DNA from: Archegozetes longisetosus
Lineage: Eukaryota > Arthropoda > Arachnida > Sarcoptiformes > Trhypochthoniidae
Direction of reading: 5' to 3'
Assembly: GCA_018873245.2 (NCBI GenBank)
Contig: JAEMBT020000007.1
Span: forward strand, 1,870,001-1,934,000
DNA: 64,000 nucleotides
Positions 55,638 to 64,000 of the stretch are shown piece by piece. The notes below the pieces were generated by a model that saw only the letters and a list, made by a program, of their open reading frames with translations, did not search any database and was not told where the DNA came from. The stretch's first letter is position 1; each line of letters opens with the position of its first letter. A program made the position numbers and the translations under genes.

Positions 55638-56189
55638 CAGATAAGGCCGTAGGAGCATGCAAATCAACTTATTATTCACTTTTTATGACTTCTTATCGCT
55701 TTGATAATTGTGAGTAATTCAAAGCTAAAATCAAATAAAAAATCAAACGCTTGGATACAACTTTTGAGTGACTGATGAATAGCATACGTTTTATTATAAA
55801 CATATAATAAGTCGACATTTTAACGATAAATTCAATATGAATTTACATTTGAATATTTTCGTTATTGATTTAATAAATTCAAGTTTTTAATAACTAATAC
55901 AGTAATTTAGACCAATTATTGTTGAGTTAAACGGAAACCAAGTTATTTGTAAAAATTGAATTTATTAGATGATTAACAGAAATAAGTATTAATTGGTGTT
56001 GAATTTATCATTAAAATGTCGACTTATTATATGTTTATAATAAAACGTATGCATCAGTCACTCAAAAGTTGTATCCAAGCGTTTGATTTTTATTTGATTT
56101 TAGCTTTGAATTACTCACAATTATCAAAGCGATAAGAAGTCATAAAAAGTGAATAAAAGTTGATTTGCATGCTCCTATGGCCTTATCTG
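55638..56189. mobile_element. 552-bp MITE with long inverted repeats
   Basis: CAGATAAGGCCGTAGGAGCA at the left is mirrored by TGCTCCTATGGCCTTATCTG at the right; pairing extends about 210 bp inward on both sides. TA flanks both ends (55636-55637, 56190-56191). No coding frame. A Tc1/mariner-related MITE is likely. Confidence 0.8.
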
Positions 56190-56191
56190 TA

Positions 56192-56757
56192 CAGCTAACA
56201 CCAAATAGTTTTACTTTAATCCCTAGTGTATGGAGATGAAAAGTTAGGGACAGCATAAAAATTGAATAATTTTAGTCATAGAACTATAATTTAAATGTTA
56301 ACGAAAATTTTGAAAATAAAAATCAACACTTTACTCACGACTGATGATTATAATTGATATTTATTGACTCACATATCGTAAATAAATTATACAAAAGATA
56401 CAAATGTAAACTAATAAAACATTGGAATCGAGTTGGGAAACAAGATCGCAATCAATATTCTGTCGGCTTCAAGAGTTATTAACATGATTTTATTGAATTT
56501 ACCAATTAGTTATAAAAACGTACGATAATTAAGATTTTACGTTACGCTGAAACATGCTTTTGAATTTTTTGAACTTTACTGACTTAGAAAATGCATCAAA
56601 TCATTTGATTATCAATGATTATTGGATCGTTCACTACTTTAAAGTCAAATGATTCATATTTTAAGTTCAATAGTAACTCAATGAATGAACCCTAAAAAGT
56701 TTGCTCTTCACGCATCAGTTTGGGATAAACAAAAGTAAAACTATTTGGTGGTAGCTG
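56192..56757. mobile_element. 566-bp MITE sharing a TA with its neighbour
   Basis: CAGCTAACACCAAATAGTTT at the left is mirrored by AAACTATTTGGTGGTAGCTG at the right (arms about 30 bp). The right flank is TA (56758-56759); its left TA is the right TA of the previous MITE. No gene inside. Confidence 0.65.
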
Positions 56758-57259
56758 TATGCCTTTTGTCATCTAAGATTCAGACTTTGTCTATCATATA
56801 ATTTCAATAATAGACTTCGTTTAAAATAGCGTATTTTCATATGGACTGAAAACTACATGACGATAGGTTTATTATGCATTTCTACGAATTGAAAAATAGT
56901 TCAAACCAATGTCGTAAATGAGAAAGATATTAGGCTTTGACTGCAAGAGGAGCCTCGTATCTATCGAAAAATATCTGAAGGGCTTATTAAGCACTAGTAT
57001 CGATATATCGCATTTAACACTTTAGTCATTCAATATTATTTTGAATCTGAGCCTTAAGTTTTAGATTATGAGTACTGTGAGTAAAATCTGAAACTAAATT
57101 GAAGATAAGCAAATAAATAGAGTTTGTAAGCTTGCTTTAAAACACTATATCTGCATTCACTAATAAACGACAGTTATTTTTCTTAGTTCAAACTTTAATC
57201 GGTTCTTATTTTATGATAAAAAATTACAAAAATAGTGTTTAAATAAGTCAGGAGATTTA
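56758..57259. other. Spacer, with one arm of a distant inverted repeat
   Basis: GCTTTGACTGCAAGAGGAG at 56934-56952 is perfectly mirrored at about 60350-60368. The rest shows nothing recognisable. Confidence 0.5.
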
Positions 57260-57511
57260 GAGCCATATTCTGAGATCTGAATCAACTTGAGCTAAAGGCT
57301 TAAATCAGGAAATCTCAACTCAAATTAGAGTTGAGTCAGACTCGACTTAAGCTCAGATCAAGTTCGACTTGCATTTCATTAATTCAAATCGAGACTCGAT
57401 TACGTAATCTCAACTCAAGTCATAATTTTCTTATTTACGTGTCAATCTTTAGAAATAACGAATAAAAACAGAGTCATTTAATATTTCATTATCAAATTAT
57501 TGATATTTAAA

Positions 57512-58257
57512 ATGAATGCTCAAAATCAAGTTAGAACATATTTCACTCCCGATGAGAAAATTCTATTATCTGAATTAGTGGCTCCTTTAAAAGATGATAT
57601 CAATACTAGTGGCAATGATAATGCAACAAATTTGAGGCGCGAGAATGCGTGGAATAAAGTCATGGAAAAGTACAATTCAAGTGATATAACAAAGACTCCT
57701 CGAACAACAAAACAATTAAAAATATGTTGGAAAAATATGCTGCAACGCACGAAGACTACAAAGTCTGATGCAAAGAGGTATAAACGTGTAACCGGAGGTG
57801 GACCTCCAGGACCCAAACTTGATGTGATCGCAGAAAAAGCTGTTGGAATAGTACAAGATTATCAGTATTACCACTCAACAATCCTTATGATGACGATTAC
57901 AGCTATCACGGAGAAGATGTCGAACTATTAGAAGAATCACTTATTGAGACCTCAAACTCTCCAGATGAGATCAAATTCGTGGAATCCAGTTATTCAACTA
58001 AAATGAATGCAAAAAATGAAGAGCCAAAATGCAAAAAACGCAAGTCAAGTTTGGACATGAATGCGAGCAAAGCTAGTAATTTAGAGATGAATATGATTGA
58101 ATTCTGTAAAGTCGAACACGAAGAAAAGATGAAAGTTTTCAAAATGAAACAAGAGTTACTGCAATTAAAAATCAATAGACAGCAACTAAAAAATATGCAT
58201 TTGTTAACTGAATTGAAAGATAAAGGAATAGAAGTTACTGAAATAGGATCAAAATAA
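57512..58257 (+). pseudogene. Harbinger Myb/SANT-like DNA-binding protein, one frameshift
   Basis: From ATG 57512 a Myb/SANT-like (MADF-related) domain is seen: TPDEKILLSELVAP, then NAWNKVMEKYN and QLKICWKNMLQRTKTTKS, three helices each with key tryptophan or hydrophobic residues. The motif GGGPPGPKLD follows. The frame moves near 57865. The rest (to 58257) is acidic, then lysine-rich with a coiled coil (EEKMKVFKMKQELLQLKINR). In Harbinger elements this partner recruits the nuclease to the nucleus and to the ends. It is one base away from a full frame, so decay is recent or a base-call error. Confidence 0.75.
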
Positions 58258-58298
58258 ATTTTTTCTGTAATATTCAAATCTATAATTAGATTAAATTT

Positions 58299-59383
58299 TT
58301 ATTGAAAATCAAAACTGTTCGTCGTATCTGAAAAATGTGCCTCAATTAATCTTCTTCTGATAGCATTACCACTAGAGGTGTCCGGAAGATTACTTTCACT
58401 TAATTCGATACAGTCTTCATAACAATTATTCTCAATGAAATTATCATTTCGTAATTTTGTAAAATTCCATAAAACTGCAACTGCAATGGTAATAGTAAGC
58501 GTAGTTGACAATTTTGTATTTAAACAAGTATTTATGCACGGAAATCGTCGTTTCCATTGACCGAATAATCGTTCAATAATATTTCTTATTTTACAATGAC
58601 TTTTGTTATAACGTTTTTCCGCCCCTGTATTTGCATGTATTAGTGGTGTCAAAATATAACTACGATTAGGATAACCATTATCTCGTAAAAGCCATCCACG
58701 AATTTCTTTATTTTCAAATTTCGCACAAAGTTCACTATTATTAAAAATCCTAGAATCGTGAACACTTCCCGGCCAACGGGAAACAATATTTGTTATCAAT
58801 AGCTTAGCGTCACAAACAACTTGAATGTTGAGTGAAATGTTATTTTTACGATCGCGAAATCGTTCTCGATATTGCACTCCAGGCGCTAGTATTTTAATGT
58901 GTGTGCAATCAATTGCACCCACAACTCCAGAAAAACCTGCAATTTTAGCAAATTCTTTTTGAACTGAATCTATTTCATTATTTGATGGCATTGAGATGAG
59001 TTTTGCCTTCAGTTTTGCAATTGCACGTGAGACTCGTTTTACAGATCTCGATACAGATGACTGCGATATACTCACTAAATCTCCGCTAACAATTTGAAAT
59101 GAATCATTCGCATAAAATCTTAACGCAATCAAAAATTCATATAGCGGTGGAACTGGTAAACCACGTTTTGAGGTCCTCTTTAAGCCTTCAATAATAAGAC
59201 TCAAAAAATTTATAGCGGATTCTTTTGACAAACGAAATCTAGTTTTAATTCGTTATCAGAATAACTATTCATCGGATTAATCCATCCTAATTGTCGTCTT
59301 AAAGTAATAATCTTTTCATTGTCTAACTCAACACTTTCACGAACGATTCGATTAAATCGGTTTAACTGATTTTAATAACTCAT
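58299..59383 (-). pseudogene. HARBI1-like DDE nuclease (transposase), nearly intact
   Basis: The long open part, 59231-58299 (310 codons), has catalytic acids in GAIDCTHI, WPGSVHDSRIF and IIERLFGQWKRR, and a C-terminal LWNFTKLRND. Upstream codons to an ATG at 59383 match the N-terminal region (RIVRESVELDNEKI then LRRQLGWINP) but carry a stop at the fourth codon and a frame change near 59247. It would cut and join the element's ends. Converges on the Myb-like gene with 41 bp between the stops. Confidence 0.8.
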
Positions 59384-59625
59384 TGTAGATGAAATATAAA
59401 TAAAAATTTCATTAAAAAGTGTGTTTATTGTCTCACATGTATGCTTTACAATGAAAATCATTTACAGGGATAAACCTACTCGAAGCTAAGATTCAAAATT
59501 TTGATCTTTAAGTTGAGCTCAAGTCTCAAGTCAGGTTTAAGAATACCAAACTTGAATTTCAAGTCTAACTTGACTGCTACTTGAGTCGAGATCGAGCTTA
59601 AAACAGAACTTAGAATATGGCTCTT

Positions 59626-61345
59626 GGTTTTGAAATAACAATCAGCAATAAAAACTTATTATAAACGCTATTTTCAAGCTTATGCCACAGGTTATTGTAT
59701 CTGATTGATTAAGAGTGCAAAATTAGACCTTTATTCATATACTGTATTAATCATAACGTTTTTCTAACAACTAAAGCAAAAATTGTTATTGAGAATTTTT
59801 CAATTTAGTTTTAAATTTTACGCACTGTAGAAGAAATATTGAATATTACTTTTAAAGTGAAAAGGAGTTTAGATTATTCACAGTTTAGAACTGTCCAACT
59901 TTTCATATCTTTATCAAACTTTTAGCTTGACTTCAGTAGAGTTCGATATGGATGATAACTGGCAGTTCATATATAACTGGCATGATAACAGTTCATGGCA
60001 CTGTATGAATCATTGAATGAATCATTTGTATGATATGTAAATCGTTGACATGTCATATTATTTTTGTACTTATAATATTAAAACTTTCCATGATAAGACT
60101 TATCAAAGATACCTCTATACTTTTATCATTGGCTAAAAGTGCCAAAATTAGCTGAAATTAAAATTTTTATGAATACATGTCAGTGTATACGCTTTGATAT
60201 TTTAATCACAAACGTGAGGCTCAGATTTTAAAAATCCTCGATTAATCAATGAGGCTAATGACTAAAACTTAATCTGAATATAAATTTTTGCTTTGGGTTT
60301 TATCATTATTAAAGGAAGTCCTTTTCGTATTTGAAGGTAGAGAAGAAACTCCTCTTGCAGTCAAAGCTTCATATATAAAGTTTGATTGTCTATCAATAAT
60401 GTTTAATTTATATCAGAACATCAAAATTGAAGTTCCATATTCAAAGAAGTAAATTACTAATTTCTTACCAGTATCAAACATAGACGTTGTATTAGTAACT
60501 GTGTAAAATTTGATTTTACGATCCATTCTTGACAGTATTTCTTACTAAAAGACTGATCATGAGTGCGCATAGAAAATTAAGAATAAATGAAGTCTTAGCA
60601 GAAATAGAATCTAATTATTTTTGGAATATTTTATGATTCACTTAATAGGGTGACCTGAATAGAAAATTTTAGAAAAAAATAGTGATATGTTAATTATCGT
60701 TTTTCAAAGTTAATAAATTGAAGCATGAATCTAATTTTTCGGAAAATTAGTATAGTGACATTCTTATTAGAAGATGAACTATCACAGAATCAGTTTTTAA
60801 GAATTTGGAAAGTGAATTTCATTTATTACTTACATAAGTAAGATCACTACTTCAGTATTGTTGTACAAATTTGAGAAATAATGGATAAAATATTCTAAGG
60901 TTGATACTGCAAAGCCTCCACGCTTACAAATACAAGAATCATGTTCATAAATACCAAATATACGGTTAGAACTAACTATAGAATAGACTTCTTACATATT
61001 TATGGTAGACCTAGGTAAGTTTATGGTCTTTAAGAGGAATATTTATTATTCAAGTTCATCAAACAATTAACAAATTAATTAAACAGTATTTTATTCAAAA
61101 TTGTTTCAATATAATAAAGATCAGAAAATCACTTTAAAATAGAATAACAGAATATATGAATAACTAATGACTATCAGATTAAGTAAAAATCAAAAAGAGG
61201 AATAAAATTGATCATGTATTATAAAGACTTAAGGTTAAACGTGAGTTTGTTATAATTGGCATAAGACTAGATTTATGATCATATTTCAATATTAAATTTG
61301 AGAATAAAACTTAAGGTTACAATAATTTCATTATAAATTGTAAGT
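59626..61345. other. Intergenic, with the second arm of the distant inverted repeat
   Basis: Carries the partner of the 56934-56952 sequence near 60350-60368. No gene is supported. The final part may be the 3' UTR of the AGTRAP-like gene. Confidence 0.5.
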
Positions 61346-62693
61346 TTAGAATGATTTTCCACTGAAAGGAAGGTTATTTGACTCAACATCATGTATAGGA
61401 CTTGGAACCGCCTGATGAGGAACGCCACTGTCGATATTTTCATAAGCTCCACGACCGGCTCCGCCACCACCCACATTATTGCCACTGCTTGGGCTCAATC
61501 CCCCAAGTCCTGGAAAACCAAATGTTGAATATCGTCCGCATCGTTCATTATATACGCGTAAGAGTACGAGTGAACTGAGTGGACGTAGCAGTAGGTTTGC
61601 AATTGCCATGCTGTAATTGCAATAGAGTTACAAATCAATATTAGAAAAATTTCGAGGTCATCGTTAATGTGAGCGCTATAAAAATTGACATCTGTAAAAT
61701 AAATTGTCACGCAAACTTTTTTGTATCAATTGCTCCATAGCAAACCAGTTCCAATTTACTATGTACCTGAACACTAATTGAAAATGTTGTTTTGACAGAT
61801 TCTTGTAGTTTTTCTAACTTTACGTTTCTATAAGCTGAAAATCATTCACTATTTCATTTCGAAAAAAAATGAATAATATCCCAAAAAACATAGTTTATGC
61901 CACGAAACAGAAAGATATAATTGTGTTTGTATAGCTAAACGTCTCAATTCTTGACGACTCAATTTTTATTTTGTTCAGAAAATTTCTAGTATCAAGACAA
62001 AAGATAAAATAGTTCATCTTAAACTTAACACACATTTTATGATATTTCATATTTAACGATTAAATTGAACATGCAACCTCAATATCTTATGCACTTATAA
62101 AAATTTCAATATTAGTCTTAAGCAGTGTTAGAGTCACTTTCTATCGTATTTTGAGACAATCTACGACTATCAATTCAAATTTAATTTGATCTAAAGAATA
62201 TAGTTCTCCTCTTATTGTTGTGATGTGATCCCAATAAAACTAGTGTTTAGCAAAATATAAAACATAAGTGCAAATGAACAATGATTGAAGACTTACAAAG
62301 CACTAAATCCAAACCATACTGCTATATTATGATATGAATCATAATAGACTCCAATAGAGATGGCATCGAGTAATATTGACAGCAAATTAATAATAGTTGC
62401 TATTAACACTGGTTCATTCGAGTCACGCGAATGCATTGACCACAACAAGGTCAACATGAACAATGAGTTGTAAAATAAGTAAGCTGATGGTAACCAATTG
62501 CTCAACATTGCCCTACAAATTACGCAAAATTGTGAATTAACTTGCTCAATAGAACAATATTTTAGTGTTCAACACTTTCATAGTAGTAAAACTTAGACAT
62601 TTAACTGCAAATTACATACCACGACGATAACATAAAATGTGCCGCAAATACAGCCTTAATTGGGGCTTGGTTTAAGACTTGCAGTGCATCCAT
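61346..62693 (-). CDS. AGTRAP-like (type-1 angiotensin II receptor-associated) membrane protein
   Basis: Three exons on the minus strand, 62693-62620, 62512-62297 and 61610-61346, give a 184-residue protein with constant phase 2 and GT-AG borders. Membrane spans near residues 10-25, 29-47, 55-75 and 82-110 are seen; the pattern of exon 2 (WLPSAYLFYNSLFMLTLLWS, then LLDAISIGVYY) matches the ATRAP family. The C-terminus is cytosolic: a glycine-rich linker (GGLSPSSGNNVGGGGAG), then YENIDSG, as in family members from insects and mites. Vertebrate AGTRAP dampens angiotensin receptor signalling; arthropods lack that receptor, so its role here is unknown. Confidence 0.85.
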
Positions 62694-62928
62694 TTTTTGT
62701 TCAATTTTTTATGACTTTCGCTGATTATTTATTTTGTTCACAATTTTCCACAATTTACGATTGCTTTCGTTGCGATGTAGCAGCAATTTTTTTAGTTTTT
62801 TACAGTTTATGAATGACTGTGATTTTTCATTCCTTCGCCCCCTCCAACGCCTACTAAAAAAGAGGTTTTAAATTAGAAAACAATTGTACCTGGCAAGTAT
62901 AGAACATGTAAATAAGAACATTGCAAAA
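62694..62928. other. Upstream region of the AGTRAP-like gene
   Basis: Between the AGTRAP start and the plus-strand ORF. Contains the promoter presumably; a CCTTCGCCCCCTCC patch near 62832-62845 is the only GC-rich site. Confidence 0.4.
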
Positions 62929-63135
62929 ATGTTGAACATTATTTTGCAATCGAATTATACGTACGATGAACTAAATAACTACTTCAGTAGGTATTTAATT
63001 GAAAAACGAAGAGGTGACGCACCACTAAGTTTTGATCAAAATAAAGTATCAATTGAACTAAAACTATTCTTACAATCTATTTGTATGCTAGTCGTCAATT
63101 CACTGTCAAACAAACAACTGATTAGTCAGCTATGA
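62929..63135 (+). CDS. Possible small protein, unknown
   Basis: A 68-codon ORF with ATG at 62929, divergent from the AGTRAP-like gene. The peptide has a charged middle (YLIEKRRGDAPLSFDQNK) and a hydrophobic helix (SICMLVVNSL) near its end. No family is recognised. The composition is balanced, so it may be a real short gene or an exon, but no splice or promoter signal backs it. Confidence 0.25.
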   Translation: MLNIILQSNYTYDELNNYFSRYLIEKRRGDAPLSFDQNKVSIELKLFLQSICMLVVNSLSNKQLISQL

Positions 63136-64000
63136 ATACAGCCTAATCTGAATTACGCAATTTTGTTATATCGATTATTGTTTGATAACAAATAATGATA
63201 AAAACTCTCAACTAAGTTACGCCATTGTTTTTACATGTGACATAATGTTAGAGAGAAGTTGGCGCATGACTTACTGCGTATTAAGAGTTTCAAGATCTAC
63301 AACATGATCATACAAATTGTATGGTTAGATATAATGCTAAACGAGTCAGATCAGTTTACAATGGCAAAAGTAAATTCCATACAGACAGATAAATATAAAA
63401 TAGCTAAAACTTCTTAACCAAAAATTTGACTTTACATATAGAATTGTAAGTAAATTCGAATGCATAAATGAACAGATGATAGAAGCAAACTATTTCAGAA
63501 TTAAACGAATTTTTGCAGCTTCTAATAGACAACTTATTTTCTTAAGAATTTGCGATCTACAAGTTTTCGGCCAACATACGTAACTTTAAATTATAAAATT
63601 GAATAAACTGATTGCCAGGCAACAGATGATGAGATTTTCATGGATTAAAGATGATCTATAACTTGAATGCTTTAGAGTTGAAAGATATCTCATAAGTTTG
63701 TCAATCCGTTGCTTTAAGCAAAGTATCATTTTTGAGATAGGCTTAAGCCCAATTGAAGGGGACTTTGCTCCTTTGAAAGGCGAGTTTTAACTTGAGCTTC
63801 GGGCTTCACATCATCAAAGAGAGCTTTGAGCTTAGATCCTTAAGCTCTAGTTTATAATGGAGAAATTAAGCATTTTTACCTCAAAATTTTCATTTCTCAT
63901 TAAAATTCTACAGCGAATTCTCAGTAAGCAAATGTCCAAATTTAAAATTAATCGTCAAATCTCTCTTCGAATATTACTTGATAAGAAAATTGAATTATTT
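63136..64000. other. AT-rich intergenic, nothing recognised
   Basis: No gene or repeat is supported. Near 63740-63810 are short CTTGAGCTT/AAGCTC phrases without clear structure. Confidence 0.5.

Larger units (their letters stand above)
57260..59625. mobile_element. PIF/Harbinger DNA transposon
   Basis: GAGCCATATTCTGAGATCTG at the left is partly mirrored by CTTAGAATATGGCTC at the right (at least 12 bp perfect). TTA lies before the left end and TTG after the right, fitting a mutated 3-bp TTA/TAA-type duplication. Both ends have subterminal CAAGTTGAGCTC-like short palindromes. It holds the two genes expected of this superfamily in convergent order: a Myb/SANT-like protein and a nuclease. Confidence 0.8.

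Noticed and set aside
57526-58277. Minus-strand ORFs opposite the Myb-like gene
   Set aside because: Antisense to a recognised domain.

Overview
This window looks like nuclear DNA of an AT-rich, transposon-dense invertebrate, most likely an arthropod and perhaps a mite or other chelicerate. The case rests on host genes with short introns and clear GT-AG borders (an SR splicing factor, a CPPED1-like phosphoesterase, an astacin protease, an AGTRAP-like and a MAPEG-family membrane protein), on a TATA box plus TCAGT initiator upstream of the astacin gene, and on arthropod-type DNA transposons. No species can be named from the sequence alone. There are no bacterial operons, rRNA genes or CRISPR arrays.

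Layout. 1-10366: one last exon of an unidentified gene, decayed Tc1/mariner copies, two large fold-back repeats, and an intronless, GC-rich DUF1080 (3-keto-disaccharide hydrolase) gene that may be horizontally acquired. 10367-25980: a whole Maverick/Polinton (adintovirus-like) element of 15,614 bp, with terminal inverted repeats of about 0.94 kb and a perfect 6-bp target duplication (CATAAA). 25987-30990: a trefoil-domain/one-TM host gene whose last codons were split by an intact-looking pogo-type transposon, then MITEs. 31185-45462: MAPEG gene, SR-protein gene, and a secreted CPPED1-like gene with a 5.1-kb intron. 45463-53190: nested DDE transposons, a fold-back element, a hAT relic and a solo LTR. 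53683-62693: possible exon of unknown protein, astacin gene, two abutting MITEs, a Harbinger element with its Myb-like and nuclease genes, and the AGTRAP-like gene. 62694-64000: one small uncertain ORF and otherwise no recognisable feature.

The Polinton carries, left to right: a small zinc-finger gene (-), the front half of a protein-primed DNA polymerase B of the usual Polinton kind (+), a second, different protein-primed DNA polymerase B (+), integrase with chromodomain (-), a zinc-ribbon/phospholipase A2-like virion protein (-), packaging ATPase (+), a PY-like protein (+), a small basic ORF (-), a fiber-like protein (+), minor capsid protein (-), major capsid protein (+), a pX-like core protein (+), maturation protease (+) and a second fiber-like gene (+). 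Several genes are broken by single-base frame changes, most of them at A-runs, so this copy is probably dead unless some breaks are base-calling errors. Ten of thirteen gene starts read TAAATG, and divergent pairs start inside inverted repeats, which suggests a shared promoter/start design.

The most noteworthy observations are the two different DNA polymerase genes in one Polinton, the mirror-image divergent promoters, the CCA-ended tRNA-like sequence in both terminal repeats, the phage-tail-fiber-like motif in its putative fiber genes, the possible horizontal gene at 6634-7314, and the pogo insertion into the trefoil gene.
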